Source of the DNA: Nocardia bovistercoris
GTDB taxonomy: Bacteria; Actinomycetota; Actinomycetes; Mycobacteriales; Mycobacteriaceae
Length of the DNA stretch: 64,000 nucleotides
Direction of reading: 5' to 3'
NCBI RefSeq assembly: GCF_015674855.1
Contig: NZ_JADMLG010000013.1
Coordinates: forward strand, 177,129 to 241,128
The notes below the pieces were generated by a model. It worked only from the letters and a program-made list of their open reading frames with translations, did not search any database and was not told the origin of the DNA. The position numbers and the translations under genes were made by a program. Shown here piece by piece: positions 51,673 to 59,676 of this stretch. Each line of letters opens with the position of its first letter. The stretch's first letter is position 1.

Positions 51673-52620
51673 GTGACGGTGTTGTCTTCCCCCCACATAC
51701 CGCGCATCGCGCGCTCGGGCGCATTGCTGGTGATGCTCGCGGTCGGACTTTCGGCATTCGGTGTCGGCTGCGGTGACGACTCCGACGCGGCGGTCTCGGT
51801 CGACGGCGCCGAGCCGCTCGGCATCGGCAAGGAAGTGACGGTGCCGATTTCGGCCGCGGTCGCCTCCGTCGTGCAGCCAGGCACGGAGCCGCGCGCCCAG
51901 TTGCGGCCCCGCTACAGTGCGGGCACCCGCCAGCAGGTGACGCTACGGACCGATCACAAGATCGAACAGCAGATCAACGATCAGCCGGTGCGCGATTTCT
52001 CCACGCCATCGCTGACCATTCCGATGACCGCGAGCGCGGGCGTCGACGGCGTCGATCTGACTCTCGGCCGGGTCACCACACCCGATCCGTCGCTGAACAA
52101 GGCGCTCACCGCCGCGGGCGGATCGCACGCGGGCTTCGACTTCAGCGACGACGGCGCCATCACCGCCATGCGGATCGCACCCGCCCCCGACACCTCCAAC
52201 GACGCGCGCGCGGCGCTCGAACAGGCCTTCTACCAAGCGGTCTACCGCTCGATCATGTTCCCCGACGAGCCGATCGGCGCGGGCGCGATCTGGACGGTGC
52301 ACCAGGAGGTGGACGGCGGCGTCGCCCTCGACCAGGTGACCACCGCCACCCTCACCGGCGTCGACGGCGACCGCCTGACCATCGACCTGCACGTGGTGCA
52401 GAAGCCGAAGGCCGCGGTGTGGACGCTGCCCAACGGCGCGGGCGCCCTCGACATCGAGGACTACACCATGGAGGGCACCGGGACGATCACCGTCGATCTC
52501 GGTCTGCCGCTACCGGTGTCGGGCGCGATCACGGTCGGCGGGCATCAGGCGTACCGGGATCCGCGCAGCGCGAGCAACCTCCAGCAGACCATCACCACGC
52601 GGGTCACGTGGACCGAATGA
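51673..52620 (+). CDS. Lipoprotein, unknown (315 aa)
   Basis: A 315-residue lipoprotein: signal peptide ending in GVGC (Cys33), then an extracytoplasmic domain predicted to be mostly beta, with no motif that I recognise. GTG at 51673 lies seven bases after TACGCT (51660-51665), the leaderless geometry, and opens the signal peptide; the frame upstream is not signal-like. Its stop overlaps the ATG of the next lipoprotein gene, and both are divergent from lspA. Confidence 0.7.
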   Translation: MTVLSSPHIPRIARSGALLVMLAVGLSAFGVGCGDDSDAAVSVDGAEPLGIGKEVTVPISAAVASVVQPGTEPRAQLRPRYSAGTRQQVTLRTDHKIEQQINDQPVRDFSTPSLTIPMTASAGVDGVDLTLGRVTTPDPSLNKALTAAGGSHAGFDFSDDGAITAMRIAPAPDTSNDARAALEQAFYQAVYRSIMFPDEPIGAGAIWTVHQEVDGGVALDQVTTATLTGVDGDRLTIDLHVVQKPKAAVWTLPNGAGALDIEDYTMEGTGTITVDLGLPLPVSGAITVGGHQAYRDPRSASNLQQTITTRVTWTE

Positions 52621-53318
52621 GGCAGGGCGTTCTGCTGACCGCCGTCAGCGCCGCGATGCTGGCGGGGTGCGGCTCCGACAACGGGAAGGACGAGGGCTCG
52701 GGTCTGCCCGAACTCGGCCCGGTGGTGGCCGCCGCCCCGGCCACGGGGCGACCGATCACCGACGCGTCGATATTGCTCGACCGCCTGCTCGGCGACGGCG
52801 ATATGCCGCCGGGCATGGAGCAGGCGCCGCGCTCGGATCTCGAGGGGACCGCCACGGTGGGCGGCGCCCATACCGATCCCGCCGCATGCGCCGCGATATT
52901 GCAGCCGTTGGCGCGCCAGCGTCCCGACGCGCTCACCCGGAACGCGGTCGGATTCAACGGGCCGAACTTCTCGAGTATCGATATCGACGCCGCGACCTAT
53001 TCGAACGACAAACTCGGCTCGGCCTTCGAATCGTTCCAGCGGGTCCTGCGCGGATGCGAGCGGTATTCCGGAACCGACGCCGACAAGACCGTGATCGACT
53101 ATCGGCTCGGCGCGCTGCCGCAGCCGAAGGCGGGCGACGCGTCGACGGCGTTCCAATTGCGGCTGACCAGCGAGGGATTCACGCTGGTTTCGCTGGTCGG
53201 CCTGATCCAGGTGGGCAATACGCTGGTCCAGATCTCGGTGACGGCTCCCGAGTCGGTCGATCCCGGTCTGCTCTCCGATGTCGCCGCGGCGCAGGTCCGC
53301 GCGCTGACCGCCCCGTGA
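52617..53318 (+). CDS. Lipoprotein, unknown (233 aa)
   Basis: A 233-residue lipoprotein, signal peptide ending in LAGC (Cys18). The mature part contains two cysteines about 65 residues apart in the pattern ACAAIL and RGCERY, and overall resembles the PknH-sensor/LppH-type secreted domain of Mycobacteriales, although I cannot confirm this. ATG overlaps the stop of the preceding lipoprotein gene (ATGA), so the two are co-expressed and may act together. Confidence 0.7.
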   Translation: MRQGVLLTAVSAAMLAGCGSDNGKDEGSGLPELGPVVAAAPATGRPITDASILLDRLLGDGDMPPGMEQAPRSDLEGTATVGGAHTDPAACAAILQPLARQRPDALTRNAVGFNGPNFSSIDIDAATYSNDKLGSAFESFQRVLRGCERYSGTDADKTVIDYRLGALPQPKAGDASTAFQLRLTSEGFTLVSLVGLIQVGNTLVQISVTAPESVDPGLLSDVAAAQVRALTAP

Positions 53319-53434
53319 TCGGAACGGCGCACGGAATTCGACGCGATCATTCGAATTCCCGCTGTTCGGCGCCGCGCGGGAATAGGCTCGGACCAGGTCG
53401 ATAGTCGACAATCGCCTCGATCGGAGGAATACCG

Positions 53435-53902
53435 ATGTCCGATGTCAAACCGATTCCCGACGGATATCCGGTGGTGTCACCGGGTTTGGCGGTGGACGGC
53501 GCCGCCGCCGCGATCGATTTCTACAAGACCGTGCTCGGCGCGACCGAGCGCATGCGCATGCCGCGCCCCGACGGCAAGATCGCGCACTGCGAACTGCTGC
53601 TCGGCGAATCGGTGATCATGCTCGGCGATACCGCGCCGGAGATGGATTTCCTCGATCCGAGAACGGTCGGCGGCAGTCCCGTCAACCTGCACGTCTACGT
53701 CACCGACGCGGACGCGGCCTTCGCGGCGGCGCTGGCGGGCGGCAGCCGCGAGCTGACCCCGGTCACCAAGCAGTTCTACGGCGACCGCAGCGGTTCCTTC
53801 GAGGACCCGTGGGGACACCGTTGGACGGTGGCGACCCACGTCGAGGACGTGTCGCCGGAGGAGATGGACCGCCGGATGGCCGAACTGTTCGGCGACGCCT
53901 GA
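53435..53902 (+). CDS. VOC-family (PhnB/glyoxalase-like) protein
   Basis: A 155-residue protein of the vicinal-oxygen-chelate superfamily, with two beta-alpha-beta-beta-beta units (SPGLAVDGAAAAIDFYKTVLGA and VNLHVYVTDADAAFAAAL) and the terminal FEDPWGHRWTVATH. PhnB-like members are often uncharacterised. ATG at 53435 follows GGAGGAATACC. It converges with the Rieske gene across a terminator. Confidence 0.85.
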   Translation: MSDVKPIPDGYPVVSPGLAVDGAAAAIDFYKTVLGATERMRMPRPDGKIAHCELLLGESVIMLGDTAPEMDFLDPRTVGGSPVNLHVYVTDADAAFAAALAGGSRELTPVTKQFYGDRSGSFEDPWGHRWTVATHVEDVSPEEMDRRMAELFGDA

Positions 53903-53914
53903 GTCCCGGCGTCG

Positions 53915-53943
53915 CGGCCCGCGAGTCCGATACTCGCGGGCCG
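53915..53943. terminator. Bidirectional terminator VOC/Rieske
   Basis: CGGCCCGCGAGT (53915-53926) and ACTCGCGGGCCG (53932-53943) form a perfect 12-bp stem with a 5-base loop, between two convergent stops at 53902 and 53960. Confidence 0.85.
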
Positions 53944-53959
53944 GGACGCGGTCAGCCGG

Positions 53960-54400
53960 TCAGCCGCTGACTATCGAATCGCCCTGGACGCGAACGCTCT
54001 TGGCGGCGAGCGGGCGGGGCGCGGGGCCGCTGAGCACCGCGCCGTCCAGGCCGAACTTGCTGTTGTGGCAGCGGCAGAGGATCGCGCCGTCGGCGACCGA
54101 GGACACCTTGCAGCCCGCGTGCGTGCAGGTGCTGTCCAGCCCGACGAAGGTACCCGCGGTCGGCTGGGTGACCACTGTCGTTCCGACGATCACGCCGCCG
54201 CCGACCGGAACGTCGGCGGTCTTGGCCAGTGCGTCGGCGGGTGCGGGTGCGCCGCCGCCCGCCGCGGGCGCCGCCTGCGTGGCGGGCGCGGGTTCGGAAC
54301 CGGTCTCGCCGTAGGTCGAGCACGCGGTGAGGGCGGCGGCCGCGGCCACCATGCCCGCCGCGCTCACGACGACGGTGCGGCGGTCGATGTCGCTGGTCAT
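53960..54400 (-). CDS. Rieske [2Fe-2S] lipoprotein
   Basis: A 146-residue exported Rieske protein. The N-terminus has a twin-arginine pair (Arg7-Arg8) before the hydrophobic core and a lipobox (LTAC, Cys27), so it is probably folded with its cluster in the cytoplasm and exported by Tat. The cluster ligands are Cys92/His94 (CTH) and Cys109/His112, with Cys97 and Cys111 placed to form the Rieske disulphide. It is last in an operon with a DUF6529 membrane protein and a membrane-anchored protein, and is not part of a cytochrome bc1 locus. Confidence 0.9.
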   Translation of the reverse strand: MTSDIDRRTVVVSAAGMVAAAAALTACSTYGETGSEPAPATQAAPAAGGGAPAPADALAKTADVPVGGGVIVGTTVVTQPTAGTFVGLDSTCTHAGCKVSSVADGAILCRCHNSKFGLDGAVLSGPAPRPLAAKSVRVQGDSIVSG

Positions 54401-54413
54401 GGGATATCTCCGT

Positions 54414-54986
54414 TCAGAAGGTGAGGCCGTTGTTCTGGAAGAACCACAGCGCCGAGGTGAGCCAGATGCCGACGAGTCCGGTGAGTACCAGCCCGCCCGC
54501 GACCGGAAGCGTCCAGCCTGGCAGTCCCTTGCGGGTGAGCAACAGCATCTTCGTGACGAAGACGCCGTAGAAGAAGCAGCCGAACAGCGAATGCCACAGC
54601 ACCCTCGGCTCGTAGTCCTGATAGCCGAGCGCGTAGAGGCAGTGCACCGCGACCGGCACGCTGACCAGCACGGCAAGCCGTCCCGACCACACGTGCGCAG
54701 GCCCGACCCAGCCGGGTGCGCGCAGGCCGGGGATCTTGCCGTACATGGCGAGGGCCGAACCGAGTTGGAACAGCGCGAGGGCGGTGGCCACGGTCGCCAG
54801 CCAGGTCTTCACCGCGGTCGGGCTGGAGAAGCCCGCCACATTGATCGAGAAGAACCTCGGGTCGTGCGTCTTCCCGTATACGCCGAGCAGGATCGAGACC
54901 GCCGCGCCGACCAGGACGGCGACGACGATGGCGAGGGCGGGCGTGCCGGGGCGCGTGGTCGAGGTCTCAGCCGACATTGTCGTCAC
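54414..54986 (-). CDS. DUF6529 membrane protein, candidate b-type cytochrome
   Basis: A 190-residue protein with five predicted membrane helices (about 17-36, 60-80, 101-122, 129-150, 158-182). Three histidines lie in or near helices 3 and 4: His98 (PAHVWSGR), His115 (AVHCLYAL) and His132 (LWHSLFG), a pattern like that of cytochrome b561-type haem ligands. That is inference; no haem binding is known for the family. GTG at 54986 overlaps the upstream gene by 20 bases, ATG at 54977 by 11; I cannot decide. It lies between the Rieske gene and the anchored-protein gene. Confidence 0.7.
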   Translation of the reverse strand: MTTMSAETSTTRPGTPALAIVVAVLVGAAVSILLGVYGKTHDPRFFSINVAGFSSPTAVKTWLATVATALALFQLGSALAMYGKIPGLRAPGWVGPAHVWSGRLAVLVSVPVAVHCLYALGYQDYEPRVLWHSLFGCFFYGVFVTKMLLLTRKGLPGWTLPVAGGLVLTGLVGIWLTSALWFFQNNGLTF

Positions 54987-55638
54987 CGCTCACCTTGTTC
55001 GCCGTGACGGTGCGTCCGCCGACGGTGGCCGTGGCATTCGGCGCGAGCGCGGGCGCGGGCGAGGTGGCGCCGTCGGCGGCGCGCTGCACCCCGGTGACCC
55101 CGCCGCTCGCATCGATGATCCAACTCTGCCGCACGCCGTTGTCGGTGTAGACGTAGAGCCCCGCGGGCGGACTCACCGGCGCGGCGGTGAATTCCCACCG
55201 TCCGTCGCCGACCGCCAGCGTGCCGCGCACGCCCGCGCCGGTCGACGCACCGTCGAGCGTCGCGCCGTTCTTCCCGGTGAGCCGCAGCGTGCCGTTGCTG
55301 ACATCGCCTTGGAGCCAGGATTCGACGGACCGACCGTCGCAGGCATAAGCCACGGCCTTACCGCCCTCGACGGTGATCTCCAGGGTGAGCGCACCCGCCG
55401 CGCGCTCGGCGATCTTGCCGACATAGTCGGCCTGCGCCGGGAACCCGGGAGCGGGCGGCGCGGCGGGCGCGCTCGACGGCGCGGGCGCCGCCGTGGTGGT
55501 GACCGCCGTGGTGGTGACCGCTGTAGTGGCTGTGGTCGTCGCGGTCGGCTCGGTCTCCTTGGACATGTTGACGATCAGCAGCACGATGCCGAGCACCGCC
55601 ACCGCAGCCAGGGTTATCCATGGCCCCAGACGTTTCAT
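54967..55638 (-). CDS. Membrane-anchored exported protein of the Rieske operon
   Basis: A 223-residue protein with a short N-terminal membrane anchor (residues about 7-23), a threonine/alanine/proline-rich linker (about 30-65), and a beta-rich domain (DYVGKIAERAAGALTLEITV, AYACDGRSVESWLQGD, PAGLYVYTDNGVRQSWI). Similar unassigned exported proteins occur in Streptomyces and Nocardia. It is first in the operon with DUF6529 and Rieske genes and overlaps the former. ATG at 55638. Function unknown. Confidence 0.7.
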   Translation of the reverse strand: MKRLGPWITLAAVAVLGIVLLIVNMSKETEPTATTTATTAVTTTAVTTTAAPAPSSAPAAPPAPGFPAQADYVGKIAERAAGALTLEITVEGGKAVAYACDGRSVESWLQGDVSNGTLRLTGKNGATLDGASTGAGVRGTLAVGDGRWEFTAAPVSPPAGLYVYTDNGVRQSWIIDASGGVTGVQRAADGATSPAPALAPNATATVGGRTVTANKVSGDDNVG

Positions 55639-55909
55639 GTGAACTCCTCGCTAGTCGGCCGTCCTCCCGGACGGCCGTGCGCTCCCCGTTCCGGCGGGGT
55701 CGCACTTCAGGAGTGTCAACGGGATAGCGAAACCGCCGGTTCAATCGAGGTTGCGAGCACTTTTCCAACGGCGTGTCGCGCCGTGTCGTCCGAGATGGGC
55801 GGACCCGACCGCCGATTCGCCACACGGAAAGTCACTACTCCACCGTTGCGCTCCTGCTGGTCGCGGTTCGCCGTAGCGCCGAGGATGTTCGCGGAACTAG
55901 TCTCGAAAC

Positions 55910-56677
55910 GTGACCGCATTCACCGGATACCGGGGCGCGTTGATCGCCGAGACCGATGCGTTGGCCGAGCTGCTGCGTGCGGCCGATCCGGCGACACCGG
56001 TGCCGACCTGCCCCGGGTGGTCGCTGGCGCAGATCGGCACCCATGTCGGGCGCGCGCAGCGGTGGGCCGCCGCGATGATCGCCGCTCGTGCCACCGAGGC
56101 GATGGACACCCGCGCCGTGCCGGACGGCGCCATGCCCAAGCAGCCGGAGGCCGCGGCGCGCTGGCTGTCCGAGGGGGCGCGGATCGTCATCGACGCCGTC
56201 GACGCGACCGGACCCGAGGTGCCGGTGTGGGTTTCGTTCGGGGCGCCGTGTCCGGCGGAGCGGTGGATTCGCCGTCTTCTGCACGAGGCCGTCGTGCATC
56301 GCGCGGACGCGCTGCTCGCGCTCGACCGGCCGGTGACGGTGGACCCGGCCGTAGCCGCCGACGGGATCGACGAGTGGCTCGAACTGCTGGCGATCGGACT
56401 GTCCGGTCGTGGTGTCGCCGCGCTGCCCGGCGCGGCGACCATGCACCTGCATGCCGTCGATCCCGGTCTCGGCGACCGGGGCGAATGGATGATCCGGCCG
56501 TCGGGGTCCTCGATCGCGTTCGAGCACGGGCATGCGAAAGGGACCGTTGCGGTGCGTGGTTCGGCGACGGCGTTGCTACTGCTCCTGATGCGTCGCGTCG
56601 GTTCCGACGATCCCGCCGTCGAGATCCACGGCGACGGCGCGGTACTCACCCATTGGCTCGCCGAGACGCCCTTCTGA
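55910..56677 (+). CDS. Maleylpyruvate-isomerase-family, mycothiol-dependent-type enzyme
   Basis: A 255-residue protein of the DinB/MDMPI fold. The N-terminal four-helix metal-binding half has His residues in THVGRAQRW and HEAVVHRAD; a C-terminal domain follows (GEWMIRPSG, FEHGHAKGTVAVRGSATALLLLLMRR) as in MDMPI. Members use mycothiol, the thiol of this order, in isomerisation or detoxification; the substrate is unknown. GTG at 55910 lies six bases behind TAGTCT (55898-55903), so its message may be leaderless. Confidence 0.82.
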   Translation: MTAFTGYRGALIAETDALAELLRAADPATPVPTCPGWSLAQIGTHVGRAQRWAAAMIAARATEAMDTRAVPDGAMPKQPEAAARWLSEGARIVIDAVDATGPEVPVWVSFGAPCPAERWIRRLLHEAVVHRADALLALDRPVTVDPAVAADGIDEWLELLAIGLSGRGVAALPGAATMHLHAVDPGLGDRGEWMIRPSGSSIAFEHGHAKGTVAVRGSATALLLLLMRRVGSDDPAVEIHGDGAVLTHWLAETPF

Positions 56678-56719
56678 GCTCCGCGTCTGCGCAACGTAGA
56701 GCACGGCGACGGCCGGTCG

Positions 56720-56896
56720 TCACCCGCGCGATCCGGACCGCACCGTCAGTTCGAGCACGACGACGGCCACCGCGATCGTGATCACCACGGCCGCGCTCGA
56801 GCGGTCGCCGGTGCGGCCGTACATGACGGCCGCCACCAGCAGCGCGATCACGAAGAGGTAGGCGATGGCCCGTTTGAGGCCCGAATGCGCGCGCAT
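56720..56896 (-). CDS. Small two-helix membrane protein (58 aa)
   Basis: A 58-residue protein with two hydrophobic segments (about 9-25 and 33-50) joined by a short charged loop (GRTGDRSS). ATG at 56896 overlaps the stop of the CocE-like gene (ATGA), so it is co-translated with it. No family recognised. Confidence 0.6.
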   Translation of the reverse strand: MRAHSGLKRAIAYLFVIALLVAAVMYGRTGDRSSAAVVITIAVAVVVLELTVRSGSRG

Positions 56897-59256
56897 CACA
56901 GCGGCCGATCGGTCGGCAGGTTGACGAAACTCGGTGCGGCGGGGTCGATGAGCAGGTGCTGTGGACGCAGTTCGCTCGCGTCGAGCATGGGACGGAAGGC
57001 GACGGCCTTGGGTGCGTTGCTCGCGAACACGTCGAGGCGCAGCCGGTGCCCCGGCTGGAGTACCGCCTGGGTCGGGATGACCGCGATATCGAGGGCGACG
57101 GGTTCGCCGGGGACCACCGGCCGGTGGTTGGCCACCGAGATCGGGATGTACGGCGCGGTGAGATCCCCGTTCGGCGAACGGGTGCTCGCGGCTTCGTCTA
57201 TCGCGCGCAGCGACGCCGTCAGCTGTCCGGTGCTCAGTACTGTCGACCTGCCGTCGGGGGCGACGTCGTTGATCGTGACGCTCCAATACCCGTCGGTGGC
57301 ATCGTATTTCGTCAGAAGGTGGACGTTGATCGGCCCGGATACCGTCGTCGCCGCGCCGACCGGTGCGCTGGTGAAGGTCAGCGCGTTGCGTTCGGCGATC
57401 CGGGAATCCTTGGCGCAGATGTCGAGGACCGAGAGCAGGCCTGCCGAGCCTTGCGCGGCGTCGCGCGAACAGACGGTGGTCAGTCCGGGGGCGATAGTGA
57501 GTTCGCCCGCGGCGGTGGGCGGACCCGCGCCGAGCGACCCGTCGTGCACGCTGTCATCGGTGCTCGCGCTCGCCGCGTCGCTCAGGTAGACGCGGCGATG
57601 CGTCACACCGGGTTGCGGGAAGGCGGGCAGCGTCACCCAGCCGCCGCCCTGTTCGTGCAACACGACCGGCCCGAATTCGTCGATGCCGTTGTCGATGCCC
57701 TTGAGCCAGTAGTCGAACCACACCCGTTGCAGCACGTCCAGCCGCGGTGGTGCGCCGGGAACACCCTGTCCCGCACCGGGATTGGCGTGATATGTGTCGC
57801 CGACCACCAACTTCTTCATGGCCCGTCCCGCCGGGATCCGCGGACCCGTGGCCGCGACGGTGGCCTCGGGTGTCCGCGCGATCGCCGGACCGGGTTCCGC
57901 GATCTGGGCGACGGCAGGCGCACGTGTGGGCTCGGAGGGCGCGATTTCGGAGAGAGCGGGCGGGGGCGCGGGTGCGACCGGTCCGGGCGCCGCGACTTCG
58001 GAGGCAGCAGGCGGGTGTGTGGTGACGGGTGGCGCCGGTGCGGGTGTATCGGCTTGTGCCGCGCCTTCGGCGGCGCCTGTGTCGGGTGGACCGGGGGCGG
58101 GCGCGGCGGGTGCGCTCGGCGCCGGTGCGATGTCGGCGGAGAGCGGGATCTTGTTGTAGATCGTGGTCGCGCTGTTGGCGAAGATGTCGTGCCAGCCGCC
58201 GTAGACGAAGGTCGGGACGGTGATGCGTTCCGGATGCCCGAGGATGCCCTGTCGGAAATCGCTGGTCTCGTCGAGTGCCTCGGCCAGCGCGGGCGGCATG
58301 TCGTCGAGGGAGTGCGTGGTGAGCGCTTGGGCGAGCAGGTCGTAGTTGGTCAGCGGATCGGCGAGGCGGTCTTCCAGCCATTTCCAGTCGAATTCGCCGC
58401 GCAGCATGGATCCCACGTCGGGGATCAGCTTCGAGCGGTTCACCGAAGTGAGCCACAGCGGAAGGAAGGTCATCCCGATACCGCCGCCGGGCGCAACGAC
58501 ATCGCGCATCAGGTCGCTGCCTGGCACCACCGGGAATATGGCCTTCAACGGCGCGGGCGCGTCCTCGGCGGCACGGAGTTGGTTGATGCCCGCGTACGAT
58601 CCGCCGCTCATCCCGACGACCCCGTCGGACCAGGGTTGGCGCGCGGCCCATTCGATCACCTCGCGGGTGTCGAGTTGTTCGCGCGCGCCGAGCGTCTGCC
58701 ACCTGCCCTGGGAGTGGCCGGTGCCGCGCACATCCGCCACGACCAGCGTGTATCCGCTGCGAACCAGCGCGCGGTCCACGCCGAGCACGGTCTGCACGGT
58801 GCCACCGTCGAGCGCGTGCACCAGATCGCCGAATCCGCTGATCGGTGTGCCGGTGAAGTTCATCTGTTGGGTGAGTTCCACGGCGAGCCGCTGCAATGGC
58901 GGCGAGGTCATCGCCGAATCGATGAGGTTGGTCATCATCTTGCTGTACGGGGTCATGGTGACGATCGCGGGCATCGGCGTGGTCGCCACCGCCCCCGACG
59001 CGTCGACCGGCCGGTACACATCGGCCTTCAGCACCACGCCGTCGCTCATGGTGATCGGCACGCCGGACTCGATGCGGATATCCGCGTACGGCTGCGCCCC
59101 GTCGTGCAGCGCCGTCCACTCCTCGACCGAGGCCACCGCCAGATCCGGCCCGTCCTCGACCACCGCGCCGACGGAAACACCCGCGACAACGACGAGGGCG
59201 ACCGCCGCCGCCAGCACCACCCGCAACGACTTGCCCGACCCACGCCTCGGCACCAC
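56896..59256 (-). CDS. CocE/NonD-family secreted hydrolase with proline-rich insertion
   Basis: A 786-residue exported alpha/beta hydrolase of the X-Pro dipeptidyl-peptidase/cocaine-esterase type. After a signal anchor (residues 12-30) comes the hydrolase domain with nucleophile Ser217 (GMSGGSY), Asp357 (GGWHDIF) and His490 (DTYHANPG), then the C-terminal jelly-roll domain (RIYLSDA-like to end). Odd feature: residues 373-478, between Asp and His, form a proline/alanine-rich, low-complexity stretch. GTG at 59256 has GGAGGAG upstream. Substrate unknown. Confidence 0.85.
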   Translation of the reverse strand: MVPRRGSGKSLRVVLAAAVALVVVAGVSVGAVVEDGPDLAVASVEEWTALHDGAQPYADIRIESGVPITMSDGVVLKADVYRPVDASGAVATTPMPAIVTMTPYSKMMTNLIDSAMTSPPLQRLAVELTQQMNFTGTPISGFGDLVHALDGGTVQTVLGVDRALVRSGYTLVVADVRGTGHSQGRWQTLGAREQLDTREVIEWAARQPWSDGVVGMSGGSYAGINQLRAAEDAPAPLKAIFPVVPGSDLMRDVVAPGGGIGMTFLPLWLTSVNRSKLIPDVGSMLRGEFDWKWLEDRLADPLTNYDLLAQALTTHSLDDMPPALAEALDETSDFRQGILGHPERITVPTFVYGGWHDIFANSATTIYNKIPLSADIAPAPSAPAAPAPGPPDTGAAEGAAQADTPAPAPPVTTHPPAASEVAAPGPVAPAPPPALSEIAPSEPTRAPAVAQIAEPGPAIARTPEATVAATGPRIPAGRAMKKLVVGDTYHANPGAGQGVPGAPPRLDVLQRVWFDYWLKGIDNGIDEFGPVVLHEQGGGWVTLPAFPQPGVTHRRVYLSDAASASTDDSVHDGSLGAGPPTAAGELTIAPGLTTVCSRDAAQGSAGLLSVLDICAKDSRIAERNALTFTSAPVGAATTVSGPINVHLLTKYDATDGYWSVTINDVAPDGRSTVLSTGQLTASLRAIDEAASTRSPNGDLTAPYIPISVANHRPVVPGEPVALDIAVIPTQAVLQPGHRLRLDVFASNAPKAVAFRPMLDASELRPQHLLIDPAAPSFVNLPTDRPL

Positions 59257-59404
59257 TCGAGCTCCTCCGACTCGGTCACCACGTCACGGACACCGGCCAC
59301 GATAGCAATCGGCTACCGACATGTCCGCGACCCCTGGGTCCCCGGCAATACTCCCGTCCGCCCGCGGCGAGCACACGAATTCTCGGCAACCATGGATTCC
59401 GATG

Positions 59405-59480
59405 GCGCACTGTGCGTGTCGGATTCGACCGGGCGGTCGTAGGTGGTGAACCCTTCCCGCAGCGCACTGTGCGTGTCGGA
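59405..59480. repeat. Two 19-bp repeats with palindromic core CGCACTGTGCG
   Basis: The 19-base sequence GCGCACTGTGCGTGTCGGA occurs at 59405 and 59462 (57 bases apart). Within it CGCAC-T-GTGCG is a perfect palindrome, so each copy could bind a dimeric regulator. Both lie 150-270 bases from the two flanking start codons. Confidence 0.7.
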
Positions 59481-59643
59481 CTTCGGCGTCGGGAACGGGC
59501 CGGGGAGCAGTACGGCAAGTCCTACCGGCATGACTCACAGCGCGGGTGACGGCGGCTCGAATCGGTCCGGCGATCATCTTCGCCGGCGCTATCGATGGTG
59601 TGGACAGGTTGCCGATTGTATGGCTGAACTGCTGCTATCTCGT

Positions 59644-59673
59644 AGAAGTATAGTTCTAAGAAGTATAGTTATA
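59644..59673 (+). repeat. AT-rich 15-bp tandem direct repeat before the ATPase gene
   Basis: AGAAGTATAGTTCTA (59644-59658) and AGAAGTATAGTTATA (59659-59673) are adjacent copies with one difference. They end three bases before the ATG at 59677. The position covers where a ribosome site or promoter would lie; no GGAGG site is present, so the message may be leaderless and the repeat an operator. Confidence 0.7.
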
Positions 59674-59676
59674 CAT

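Larger units (their letters stand above)
59257..59676. other. Divergent spacer with direct and palindromic repeats
   Basis: 420 bases between the CocE-like gene and the ATPase gene. It contains two perfect copies of GCGCACTGTGCGTGTCGGA (59405-59423, 59462-59480), and directly before the ATPase ATG an AT-rich direct repeat (59644-59673). No gene is supported. The AT content before the ATPase is far above the rest of the window. Confidence 0.7.
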
